A program made the translations under genes and the position numbers. DNA of 64,000 nucleotides. Origin: Sepiola atlantica (lineage: Eukaryota > Mollusca > Cephalopoda > Sepiida > Sepiolidae). Below the pieces are notes generated by a model, which ran no database searches, was not told the DNA's origin, and was given only the letters and a program-made list of their open reading frames with translations. This document shows, piece after piece, positions 1-10,654 of this stretch. The stretch lies in the NCBI GenBank assembly GCA_963556195.1, contig CAUVYP010000262.1, forward strand, positions 682,001 to 746,000. The letters are read 5' to 3'. Positions within the stretch are counted from its first letter, which is position 1. Every line of letters begins with the position of its first letter.

Positions 1-798
1 TACACTGCCGGAGATATGTCGATACAAACTGAATACGCAAAACATCAACAAAATTTAGCGCGTTTTAAAGTTGATATCGCTTTTGTTTATCACTTCCACA
101 TTTATTCGAATTGTGCAACGAAACTTTGCAGACAGTCGCGGATAGGCCTTTTCTACTGAAGTACTAAGTTTCAGAAGTGCAGCTCTAGTACTGCCGGAGA
201 TATGTCGATACAAACTGAATACGCAAAACATCAACAAAATTTAGAACGTTTTAAAGTTGATATCGCTTTTGTTTATAACTTCCACATTTATTCGAATTGT
301 GCAACGAAACTGTGCAGACAGTCGCGGATAGGCCTTTTCTACTGAGATACCAAGTTTCAGAAATGCAGCGGTGGTACTGCCGGGGATATGTCGATACAAA
401 CTTAATACGCAAAACATCAACAAAATTTAGCGCGTTTTAAAGTTGATATCGCTTTTGTTTATAACTTCCACATTTATTCGAATTGTGCAACGAAACTTTG
501 CAGACAACCACGGAGACACATTTACTACTGAAGTACCAAGTTTCAGAAGTGCAGCTTTTGTACTGCCGGAGATATGTCGATACAAACTGAATACGCAAAA
601 CATCAACAAAATTTAGCGCGTTTTAAAGGTGATATCGCTTTTGTTTATAACTTCCACATTTATTCGAATTGTGCAACGAAACTTTGCAGACAGTCGCGGA
701 TAGGCCTTTTCTAGTGAAGTACCAAGTTTCAGAAGTGCAGCTCTAGTACTGCCGGAGATATGTCGATACAAACTGAATACGCAAAACATCAATCAAAT

Positions 799-1542
799 TT
801 CCCGCGTTTTAAAGTTGATATCGCTTTTGTTTATAACTTCCACATTTATTCGAATTGTGCAACGAAACTTTGCAGACAGTCGCTAATAGGCCTTTCCTAG
901 TGAAGTACCAAGTTTCAGAAGTGCAGCTCTAGTACTGCCGGAGATATGTCGATACAAACTGAATACGCAAAACATCAACAAAATTTAGCGCGTTTTAAAG
1001 TTGATATCGCTTTTGTTTATAACTTCCCCATTTATTCGAATTGTGCAACGAAACTTTGCAGACAGTCGCGGATAGGCCTTTTCTACTGAAGTACCAAGTT
1101 TCAAAAGTGCAGCGGTTGTACTGCCGGAGATATGTCGATACAAACTGAATACGCAAAACATCAACAAAATTTAGCGCGTTTTACAGTTGATATCGCTTTT
1201 GTTTATAACTTCCACATTTATTCGAATTGTGCAACGAAACTTTGCAGACAACCGCGGAGACACATTTTCTACTGAAGTACCAAGTTTCAGAAGTCCAGCT
1301 TTTGTACTGCCGGAGATATGTCGATACAAACTGAATACGCAAAACATCAACAAAATTTAGCGCGTTTTAAAGTTGATATCGCTTTTGATTATAACTTCCA
1401 CATTTATTCGAATTGTGCAACGAAACTTTGCAGACAGTCGCGGATAGGCCTTTTCTACTGAAGTACCAAGTTTCAGAAGTGCAGCTATTGCACTGCCAGA
1501 GATATGTCGATACAAACTGAATACGCAAAAATTAAACAAAAT
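799..1542. repeat. Decayed 11-monomer-spaced repeat, left copy
   Basis: Four monomers pair with 2844-3587 at an offset of 2045 bp (11 x 186 minus the 1-bp deletion near 1604). Shared private states include CGCTAATA followed by CCTTTCCTAG in the first monomer, TATAACTTCCCCATTTATTC in the second, and GCAGCTATTGCAC in the fourth. The third monomer differs more between the copies. This is an old duplication. Confidence 0.7.
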
Positions 1543-1727
1543 TTAACGCGTTTTAAAGTTGATATCGCTTTTGTTTATAACTTCCACATTTATTCGAATT
1601 GTGCACGAAACTTTGCAGACAGTCGCGGATAGGCCTTTACTACTGAAGTACCAAGTTTCAGAAGTGCAGCTCTTGTACTGCCGGAGATATGTCGATACAA
1701 ACTTAATACGCAAAACATCAACAAAAT
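1171..1727. repeat. Trace of an old 21-monomer spacing, left copy
   Basis: Three monomers pair with 5076-5632 at about 3904-3905 bp, that is 21 x 186 minus the local 1-bp deletions. The strongest shared states are TTTTGATTATAACTTCC in the middle monomer and the unusual GCAAAAATTAAACAAAATTT spacer after it (near 1527 and 5430). The first monomer of each also shares GCAGCTTTTGTAC or close to it. Confidence 0.6.
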
Positions 1728-2285
1728 TTAGCGCGTTTTAAAGTTGATATCGCTTTTGTTTATAACTTTCACATTTATTCGAATTGTGCAACGAAACTTT
1801 GCGGACAACCGCGGAGACACATTTTCTACTGAAGTACCAAGTTTCAGGAGTGCAGCTCTTGTACTGCCGGAGATATGTCGATACAAACTGAATACGCAAA
1901 ACATCAACAAAATTTAGCGCGTTTTAAAGTTGATATCGCTTGTGTTCATAACTTCCACATTTATTCGAATTGTGCAACGAAACTTTGCGGACAACCGCGG
2001 AGACACATTTTCTACTGAAGTACCAAGTTTCAGAAGTGCAGCTTTTGTAATGCCGGGGATATGTCGATACAAACTGAATACGCAAAACATCAACAAAATT
2101 TTGCGCGTTTTAAAGTTGATATCGCTTTTGATTATAACTTCCACATTTATTCGAATTGTGCAACGAAACTTTGCGGACAACCGCGGAGACACATTTTCTA
2201 CTGAAGTACCAAGTTTCAGAAGTGCAGCTCTTGTACTGCTGGTGATATGTCGATACAAACTGAATACGCAAAACATCAACAAAAT

Positions 2286-2657
2286 TTAGCGCGTTTTAAA
2301 GTTGATAACGCTTGTGTTTATAACTTCAACATTTATTCGAATTGTGCAACGAAACTTTGCAGACAACCGCGGAGACACATTTTCCACGTAAGTACCAAGT
2401 TTCAGAAGTGCAGCTCTTGCACTGCCGGAGATATGTCGATACAAACTGAATACGCCAACCTTCAACAAAATTTAGCGCGTTTTAAAGTTGATATGGCTTT
2501 TGTTAATAACTTCCACATTTATTCGAATTGTGCCACGAAACTTTGCAGACAGTCGCGGATAGGCCTTTTCTACTTAAGTACCAAGTTTCAGAAGTGCAGC
2601 GGTGGTACTGCCGGGGATATGTCGATACAAACTTAATACGCAAAACATCAACAAAAT
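2286..2657. repeat. Two-monomer cassette, copy 1
   Basis: The first monomer has class 2 text followed by TTCCACGTAAG, and the second starts after CGCCAACCTTCAACAAAA. The same pair occurs at 4704-5075 (13 monomers on), 6377-6748 and 13817-14188, each time with ACGTAAG in the first monomer and CGCCAAACTTCAAC at the junction. This first copy is the most diverged. Confidence 0.7.
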
Positions 2658-2843
2658 TTAGCGCGTTTTAAAGTTGATATCGCTTTTGTTTATAACTTCC
2701 ACATTTATTCGAATTGTGCAACGAAACTTTGACCACCACCACGGAGACACATTTACTACTGAAGTACCAAGTTTCAGAAGTGCAGCTCTTGTACTGCCGG
2801 AGATATGTCGATACAAACTGAATACGCAAAACATCAACAAAAT

Positions 2844-3587
2844 TTAGCGCGTTTTAAAGTTGATATCGCTTTTGTTTATAACTTCCACATTTATTCAAAT
2901 TGTGCAACGAAACTTTGCAGACAGTCGCTAATATGCCTTTCCTAGTGAAGTACCAAGTTTCAGAAGTGCAGCTCTAGTACTGCCGGAGATATGTCGATAC
3001 AAACTGAATACGCAAAACATCAACAAAATTAAGCGCGTTTTATAGTTGATATCGCTTTTGTTTATAACTTCCCCATTTATTCGAATTGTGCAACGAAACT
3101 TTGCAGACAGTCGCGGATAGGCCTTTTCTACTGAAGTACCAAGTTTCAGAAGTGCAGCGGTTGTACTGCCGGAGATATGTCGATACAAACTGAATACGCA
3201 AAACATCAACAAAATGTAGCGCGTTTTAAAGTTGATATCGCTTTTGTTTATACCTTCCACATTTATTCGAATTGTGCAACGAAACTTTGCAGACAACTGC
3301 GGAGACACATTTACTACTGAAGTACCAAGTTTCAGAAGTGCAGCTTTTGTACTGCTGGAGATATGTCGATACAAACTGAATACGCAAAACATCAACAAAA
3401 TTTAGCGCGTTTTAAAGTTGATATCGCTTTTGTTTATAACTTCCACATTTATTCGAATTGTGCAACGAAACTTTGCAGACAGTCGCGGATAGGCCTTTTC
3501 TACTGAAGCACCAAGTTTCAGAAGTGCAGCTATTGCACGGCCGGAGATGTGTCGATACAAACTGAATACGCAAAACTTCAACAAAAT
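2844..3587. repeat. Decayed 11-monomer-spaced repeat, right copy
   Basis: Partner of 799-1542 at +2045 bp. It keeps the CCCCATTTATTC state near 3072 and GCAGCTATTGCAC near 3526, and adds its own changes (TATACCTTCC near 3250, a TTAAGCGCG monomer start near 3030). Confidence 0.7.
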
Positions 3588-4703
3588 TTAGCGCGTTTTA
3601 AAGTTGATATCGCTTTTGTTTATAACTTCCACATTTATTCGAATTGTGCAACGAAACTCTGCAGACAGTCGCGGATAGGCCTTTTCTACTGATGTACCAA
3701 GTTTCAGCAGTGCAGCTCTTGTACTGCCGGAGATATGTCGATACAAACTTAATACGCAAAACATCAACAAAATTTAGCGCGTTTTAAAGTTGATATCGCT
3801 TTTGTTTATAACTTCGACATTTATTCGAATTGTGCAACGAAACTTTGCAGACAACCGCGGAGACACATTTTCTACTAAAGTACCAAGTTTCAGAAGTGCA
3901 GCTCTTGTACTGCCGGAGATATGTTGATACAAACTGAATACGCAAAACATCAACAAAATTTAGCGCGTTTTAAAGTTGATATCGCTTTTGTTTATAACTT
4001 CCACATTTATTCGAATTGTGCAACGAAACTTTGCAGACAACCGCGGAGACACATTTTCTACTGAAGTACCAAGTTTCAGAAGTGCAGCTCTTGCACTGCC
4101 AGAGATATGTCGATACAAACTGAATACGCAAAACATCAACAAAATTTAGCGCGTTATAAAGTTGATATCGCTTTTGTTTATCACTTCCACATTTATTCGA
4201 ATTGTGCAACGAAACTTTGCAGACAGTCGCGGATAGGCCTTTTCGAGTGAAGTACCAAGTTTCAGAAGTGCAGCTTTTGTAATGCCGGGGATATGTCGAT
4301 ACTAACTGAATACGCAAAACATCAACAAAATTTAGCGCGTTTTAAAGTTGATATCGCTTTTGATTATAACTTCCACATTTATTCGAATTGTGCAACGAAA
4401 CTTTGCAGACACTCGCGGATAGGCCTTTTCTACTGAAGTACTAAGTTTCAGAAGTGCAGCTCTAGTACTGCCAGAGATATGTCGATACAAACTTAATACG
4501 CAAAACATCAACACAATTTAGCGCGTTTTAAAGTTGATATCGCTTTTGTTTATAACTTCCACATTTATTCGAATTGTGCAACGAAACTTTGCGGACAACC
4601 GCGGAGACACATTTTCTAATGAAGTACAAAGTTTCAGAAGTTCAGCTCTTGTACTGCTGGTGATATGTCGATACAAACTGAATACGCAAAACATCAACAA
4701 AAT

Positions 4704-5075
4704 TTAGCGCGTTTTAAAGTTGATATCGCTTGTTTTTATAACTGCCACATTTATTCGAATTGTGCAACGAAACTTTGCAGACAACCGCGGAGACACATTT
4801 TCCACGTAAGTACCAAGTTTCAGAAGTGCAGCTTTTGCACTGCCGGAGATATGTCGATACAAACTGAATACGCCAAACTTCAACAAAATTTAGCGCGTTT
4901 TAAAGTTGATATCGCTTTTGTTTATAACTTCAACATCTATTCGAATTGTGCCACGTAACTTTGCAGACAAGCGCGGATAGGCCTTTACTACTGAAGTACC
5001 AAGTTTCAGAAGTGCAGCTCTTGGACTGCCGGAGATATGTCGATACAAACTTAATACGCAAAACATCAACAAAAT
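4704..5075. repeat. Two-monomer cassette, copy 2
   Basis: Matches 2286-2657 at +2418 bp (13 monomers) and 6377-6748 at +1673 bp. It shares GTGCAACGTAAC or GTGCCACGTAAC, followed by GACAAGCGCGG, in the second monomer with the later copies. The CGTAAC and AAGCGCGG states are almost private to this cassette. Confidence 0.75.
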
Positions 5076-5632
5076 TTAGCGCGTTTTAAAGTTGATATCG
5101 CTTTTGTTTATAACTTCCACATGTATTCGAATTGTGCAACGAAACTTTGCAGACAACACCGGAGACACATTATCTACTGAAGTACCAAGTTCCGGAGTGC
5201 AGCTTTTGTACTGCCGGAGATATGTCGATACAAACTGAATACGCAAAACATCAACAAAATTTAGCGCGTTTTAAAGTTGATATCGCTTTTGATTATAACT
5301 TCCACATGTATTCAAATTGTGCAACGAAACTTTGCAGACAGTCGCGACTAGGCCTTTTCTACTGAAGTACCAAGTTTCAGAAGTGCAGCTATTGCACTGC
5401 CGGAGATATGTCGATACAAACTGAATACGCAAAAATTAAACAAAATTTAGCACGTTTTAAAGTTGATATCGCTTTTGTTTATAACTTCCACATTTATTCG
5501 AATTGTGCAACGAAACTTTTTCGACAGTCGCGGATAGGCCTTTTCTGTTGAAGTACCAAGTTTCAGAAGTGCAGCTCTTGCACAGCCGGAGATATGTCGA
5601 TACAAACTGAATACGCAAAACATCAACAAAAT
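5076..5632. repeat. Trace of an old 21-monomer spacing, right copy
   Basis: Partner of 1171-1727. It includes the 185-bp monomer beginning at 5076, where CCAAGTTTCAGAAG has become CCAAGTTCCGGAG (one base shorter, near 5190). The shared AAAATTAAACAAA spacer is the best evidence of common descent, because I saw it nowhere else in the window. Confidence 0.6.
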
Positions 5633-6376
5633 TTAGCGCGTTTTAAAGTTGATATCGCTTTTGTTTATCACTTCCACATTTATTCGAATTGTGCAACGAA
5701 ACTTTGCAGAAAGTCGCGGATAGGCTTTTTCTACTGAAGTACTAAGTTTCAGAAGTGCAGCTCTAGTACTGCCGGAGATATCTCGATACAAACTTAATAC
5801 GCAAAACATCAACAAAATTTAGCTCGTTTTAAAGTTGATATCGCTTTTGTTTACAACTTCCACATTTATTCGAATTGTGCAACGAAACTTTGCAGACAAC
5901 CACGGAGACACATTTACTACTGAAGTACCAAGTTTCAGAAGTGCAGCTCTTGTACTGCCGGAGATATGTCGATACAAACTGGATACGCAAAACATCAACA
6001 AAATTTAGCGCGTTTTAAAGTTGATATCGCTTTTGTTTATAACTTCCACATTTATTCGAATTGTGCGAGACAACTTTGCAGACAGTCGCGGAGACACATT
6101 TACTACTGAAGTACCAAGTTTCAGAAGTGCAGCTCTTGTACTGCCGGAGATATGTCGATACAAACTGAATACGCAAAACATCAACAAAATTCAGCGCGTT
6201 TTAAAGGTGATATCGCTTTTGTTTATAACTTCCACATTTATTCGAATTGTGCAACGAAACTTTGCAGACAGTCGAGTATAGGCCTTTTCTACTGAAGTAC
6301 CAAGTTTCAGAAGTGCAGCTCTAGTATTGCCGGAGATATGTCGATACAAACTGAATACGCAAAACATCAACAAAAT
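5447..6376. repeat. 13-monomer-period repeat, left copy
   Basis: Five monomers match 7865-8794 at +2418 bp (13 x 186). Shared rare states are GCACAGCCGG at the end of the first monomer, GCAGAAAGTCGCGGATAGGC with a CTTTTT run in the second, TTTACAACTTCC with CAACCACGG in the third, CGAGACAA in the fourth, and AAAGGTGATATC with CAGTCGAGTATAGG in the fifth. The third to fifth monomers are closest. Confidence 0.85.
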
Positions 6377-7306
6377 TTAGCGCGTTTTAAAGTTGATATC
6401 GCTTTTGTTTATAACTTCCACATTTATTCGAATTGTGCAACGAAACTTTGCAGACAACCGCGGAGACACATTTGCCACGTAAGTACCAAGTTTGAGAAGT
6501 GCAGCTCTTGCACTGCCGGAGATATGTCGATACAAACTGAATACGCCAAACTTCAACAAAATTTAGCGCGTTTTAAAGTTGATATCGCTTTTGTTTATCA
6601 CTTCCACATTTATTCGAATTGTGCAACGTAACTTTGCAGACAAGCGCGGATAGGCCTTTTCTACTGAAGTACCAAGTTTCAGAAGTGCAGCTCTTGTACT
6701 GCCGGAGATATGTCGATACAAACTTAATACGCAAAACATCAACAAAATTTAGCGCGTTTTAAAGTTGATATCGCTTTTGTTTATAACTTCCACATTTATT
6801 CGAATTGTGCAACGAAACTTTGCGGACAGTCGCGGATAGGCCTTTTCTACTGAAGTACCAAGTTTCAGAAGTGCAGCTTTTGTACTGCCGGAGATATGTC
6901 GATACAAACTGAATACGCAAAACATGAACAAAATTTAGCGCGTTTTAAAGTTGATATCGCTTTTGTTTATAACTTCCACATTTATTCGAATTGTGCAACG
7001 AAACTTTGCAGACAACCGCGGAGACACATTTTCTACTGAAGTACCAAGTTTCAGAAGTGCAGCTTTTGTACTGCCGGAGATATGTCGATACAAACTGAAT
7101 ACGCAAAACATCAACAAAATTTAGCGCGTTTTAAAGTTGATATCGCTTTTGATTATAAGTTCCACATTTATTCGAATTGTGCAACGAAACTTTGCAGACA
7201 GTCGCGACTGGGCCTTTTCTACTGAAGTACCAAGTTTCAGAAGTGCAGCTATTGCACTGCCGGAGATATGTCGATACAAACTGAATACGCAAAACATCAA
7301 CAAAAT

Positions 7307-7492
7307 TTAGCGCGTTTTAAAGTTGATATCGCTTTTGTTTATAACTTCCACATTTATTCGAATTGTGCAACGAAACTTTGCAGACAGTCGCGGATAGGCC
7401 TTCTCTACTGAAGTACCAAGTTTCAGAAGTGCAGCTCTTGTACTGCCGGAGATATGTCGATACAAACTTAATACGCAAAACATCAACAAAAT
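7307..7492. repeat. Representative 186-bp monomer (position map)
   Basis: This monomer is close to the apparent consensus. Positions 1-3 are TTA, followed by GCGCG. GATATC lies at 19-24, TTCGAA at 51-56, and a two- or three-state site at 62-69 (CAACGAAA, or CGAGGAAA, or CGAGACAA in other monomers). Positions 79-96 carry either CAGTCGCGGATAGGCCTT (AGGCCT palindrome, class 1) or CAACCGCGGAGACACATT (CCGCGG palindrome, class 2). Position 97 onward varies among TTCTACTGAAG, TACTACTGAAG, TTCCACTGAAG, TTCTAGTGAAG and TTCTACGTAAG. GCAG and CTGC flank a variable centre at 125-140. Positions 161-165 read CTGAA or CTTAA, and the unit ends in an A-rich stretch with CATCAACAAAA. Types in this window are combinations of these states. 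I counted about 72 G+C and ten CpGs in a consensus unit. Confidence 0.95.
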
Positions 7493-7678
7493 TTAGCGCG
7501 TTTTAAAGTTGATATCGCTTTTGATTATAAGTTCCACATTTATTCGAATTGTGCAACGAAACTTTGCAGACAGTCGCGGATAGGCCTTTTCTACTGAAGT
7601 ACCAAGTTTCAGAAGTGCAGCTCTTGTACTGCCGGAGATATGTCGATACAAACTTAATACGCAAAACATCAACAAAAT
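7493..7678. repeat. Chimeric monomer replacing two monomers of copy 2
   Basis: Its left part carries TTTTGATTATAAGTTCC, as in 14933-15118. Its right part carries GCAGCTCTTGTACTGCCGG and CAAACTTAATACGC, as in 15119-15304. Copy 2 has both parental monomers where copy 1 has this single one. A one-monomer deletion by misaligned recombination, with a breakpoint between about 7530 and 7625, explains it most simply. The converse, a gain in copy 2, would need an existing chimera to be resolved back into two parents. Confidence 0.8.
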
Positions 7679-7864
7679 TTAGCGCGTTTTAAAGTTGATA
7701 TCGCTTTTGTTTATAACTTCCACATTTATTCGAATTGTGCAACGAAACTTTGCAGACAACCGCGGAGACACAGTTTCTACTGAAGTACCAAGTTTCAGAA
7801 GTGCAGCTCTAGTATTGCCGGAGATATGTCGATACAAACTGAATACGCAAAACATCAACAAAAT

Positions 7865-8794
7865 TTAGCGCGTTTTAAAGTTGATATCGCTTTTGTTTAT
7901 AACTTCCACATTTATTCGAATTGTGCAACGATACTTTGCAGACAACCGCGGAGACACATTTTCCACTGAAGTACCAAGTTTCAGAAGTGCAGCTCTGGCA
8001 CAGCCGGAGATATGTCGATACAAACTAAATACGCCAAACATCAACAAAATTTAGCGCGTTTTAAAGTTGATATCGCTTTTGTTTATCACTTCCACATTTA
8101 TTCGAATTGTGCAACGAAACTTTGCAGAAAGTCGCGGATAGGCTTTTTCTACTGAAGTACTAAGTTTCAGAAGTGCAGCTCTTGCACTGCCGGAGATTTC
8201 TCGATACAAACTTAATACGCAAAACATCAACAAAATTTAGCGCGTTTTAAAGTTGATATCGCTTTTGTTTACAACTTCCACATTTATTCGAATTGTGCAA
8301 CGAAACTTTGCAGACAACCACGGAGGCACATTTACTACTGAAGTACCAAGTTTCAGAAGTGCAGCTCTTGTACTGCCGGAGATATGTCGATACAAACTGA
8401 ATACGCAAAACATCAACAAAATTTAGCGCGTTTTAAAGTTGATATCGCTTTTGTTTATAACTTCCACATTTATTCGAATTGTGCGAGACAACTTTGCAGA
8501 CAGTCGCGGAGACACATTTACTACTGAAGTACCAAGTTTCAGAAGTGCAGCTCTTGTACTGCCGGAGATATGTCGATACAAACTGAATACGCAAAACATC
8601 AACAAAATTTAGCGCGTTTTAAAGGTGATATCGCTTTTGTTTATAACTTCCACATTTATTCGAATTGTGCAACGAAACTTTGCAGACAGTCGAGTATAGG
8701 CCTTTTCTACTGAAGTACCAAGTTTCAGAAGTGCAGCTCTAGTACTGCCGGAGATATGTCGATACAAACTGAATACGCAAAACATCAAAAAAAT
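7865..8794. repeat. 13-monomer-period repeat, right copy
   Basis: Partner of 5447-6376 at +2418 bp. It lies inside the first copy of the 40-monomer unit, so it is copied again at 15491-16420. The 13-monomer duplication is therefore older than the 40-monomer one. Confidence 0.85.
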
Positions 8795-9352
8795 TTAGCG
8801 CGTTTTAAAGTTGATATCGCTTTTGTTTATAACTTCCACATTTATTCAAATTGTGCAACGAAACTTTGCAGACAGTCGCTAACAGGCCTTTCCTAGTGAT
8901 GTACCAAGTGTCAGAAGTGCAGTTCTCGTACTGCCGGAGATATGTCGATACAAACTGAATACGCAAAACATCAAAAAAATTTAGCGCGTTTTAAAGTTTA
9001 TACCGCTTTTGTTTATAACTTCCACATTTATTCGAATTGTGCAACGAAACTTTGCAGACAGTCGCTAATAGGCCTTTCCTTGTGAAGTACTAAGTTTCAG
9101 AAGTGCAGCTCTAGTACTGCCAGAGATATGCCGATACAAACTGAATACGCAAAATATCAACAAAATTTAGCGCGTTTTAAAGTTGATATCGCTTTTGTTT
9201 ATAACTTCCACATTTATTCGAATTGTGCAACGAAACTTTGCAGACAGTCGAGGATAGGCCTTTTCTACTGAAGTACCAAGTTTCAGAAGGGCAGCTCTAG
9301 TACTGCCCGAGATATGTCGATACAAACTGAATACGCAAAACATCAACAAAAT
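8609..9352. repeat. o-p-q-r cassette 1 (older form)
   Basis: o: AAAGGTGATATC. p: TTCAAATTGTG, CGCTAACAGGCC, TAGTGATGTACC. q: GTTTATACCGC, CGCTAATAGG, ending GATATGCCGATAC. r: CGAGGATAGG, GAAGGGCAGC. p has the full-length CTAACAGGCC text. Confidence 0.85.
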
Positions 9353-10654
9353 TTAGCCCGTTTTAAAGTTGATATCGCTTTTGTATATAACTTCCACATT
9401 TATTCGAATTGTGCAACGAAACTTTGCAGACAGTCGCGGATAGGCTTTTTCTACTGAAGTACCAAGTTTCAGAAGTGCAGCGGTTGTATTGCCGGAGATA
9501 TGTCGATACAAACTTAATACGCAAAACATCAACACAATTTAGCGCGTTTTAAACTTGATATCGCTTTTGTTTATAACTTCCACATTTATTCGAATTGTGC
9601 AACGAAACTTTGCAGACAACCGCGGAGACACATTTACTACTGAAGTACCAAGTTTCAGAAGTGCAGCGGTTGTACTGCCGGAGATATTTCGATACAAACT
9701 GAATACGCAAAACATCAACAAAATTTAGCGCGTTTTAAAGTTGATATCGCTTTTGTTTATCACTTCCACATTTATTCGAATTGTGCGAGGAAACTTTGCA
9801 GACAGTCGCGGAGACACATTATCTACTGAAGTACCGAGTTTCAGAAGTGCAGCATTTGTAATGCCGGAGATATGTCGATACAAACTGAATACGCAAAACA
9901 TCAACAAAATTTAGCGCGTTTTAAAGTTTATATCGCTTTTGTTTATAACTTCCACATTTATTCGAATCGTGTAACGAAACTTTGCAGACAGTCGCGGATA
10001 GGCCTTTTCTACTGAAGTACTAAGTTTCAGAAGTGAAGCTCTAGTACTGCCGGAGATATGTCGATACAAACTTAATACGCAAAACATCAACAAAATTTAG
10101 CGCGTTTTAAAGTTGATATCGCCTGTTTTTATAACTTCCACATTTATTCGAATTGTGCAACGAAACTTTGCAGACAACCGCGGAGACACATTTTCCACTG
10201 AAGTACACAGTTTCAGAAGTGCAGCTCTTGCACTGCCGGAGATATGTCGATACAAACTGAATACGCAAAACATCAACACAATTTAGCGCGTTTTAAAGTT
10301 GATATCGCTTTTGTTTATAACTTCCACATTTATTCGAATTGTGCAACGAAACTTTGCAGACAACCGCGGAGACAGATTTACTACTGAAGTACCAAGTTTC
10401 AGAAGTGCAGCTCTTGTACTGCCGGAGATATGTCGATACAAACTTAATACTCAAAACATCAACAAAATTTAGCGCGTTTTAAAGTTGATATCGCTTTTGT
10501 TTATAACTTCCACATTTATTCGAATTGTGCAACGAAACTTTGCAGACAACCGCGGAGACACATTTACTACTGAAGTACGAAGTTTCAGAAGTGCAGCTCT
10601 TGTACTGCCGGAGATATGTCGATACAAACTGAATACGCAAAACATCAACAAAAT

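Larger units (their letters stand above)
1..5446. repeat. Left segment: diverged monomers without recent HOR copies
   Basis: About 29 monomers differ from each other at many of the variable sites, and I could not find an adjacent, nearly identical multi-monomer copy. Private changes are common, for example the GACCACCACCACGG run near 2732, the AAAATTAAACAAA spacer near 1529 and 5432, and 1-bp deletions near 1604 and 5190. Only decayed long-range pairings remain, listed separately. This looks older or less homogenised than the rest, as expected nearer an array edge, but the edge itself is not seen. Confidence 0.7.

Noticed and set aside
108..124. A true CENP-B box on the minus strand of each monomer
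   Set aside because: Only the first half resembles the 17-bp motif. The essential CGGG block reads ATTC here. It is kept only as a low-level finding about the two-state site.
55..237. A family of about 300 minus-strand reading frames of 60 codons (starting MLMFCVFSLYRHISG or similar)
   Set aside because: They are the same satellite monomer read in one frame, kept in register only because 186 is divisible by three. Start codons are TTG, there is no promoter or spacing, frames on the other strand are equally open, and stops, frameshifts and stop-losses are scattered among copies.
2732..2750. Microsatellite-like CCACCACCACGG run as a separate repeat element
   Set aside because: It is a few substitutions in the CAGACAACCACGG text of one n-type monomer and does not change the monomer length.
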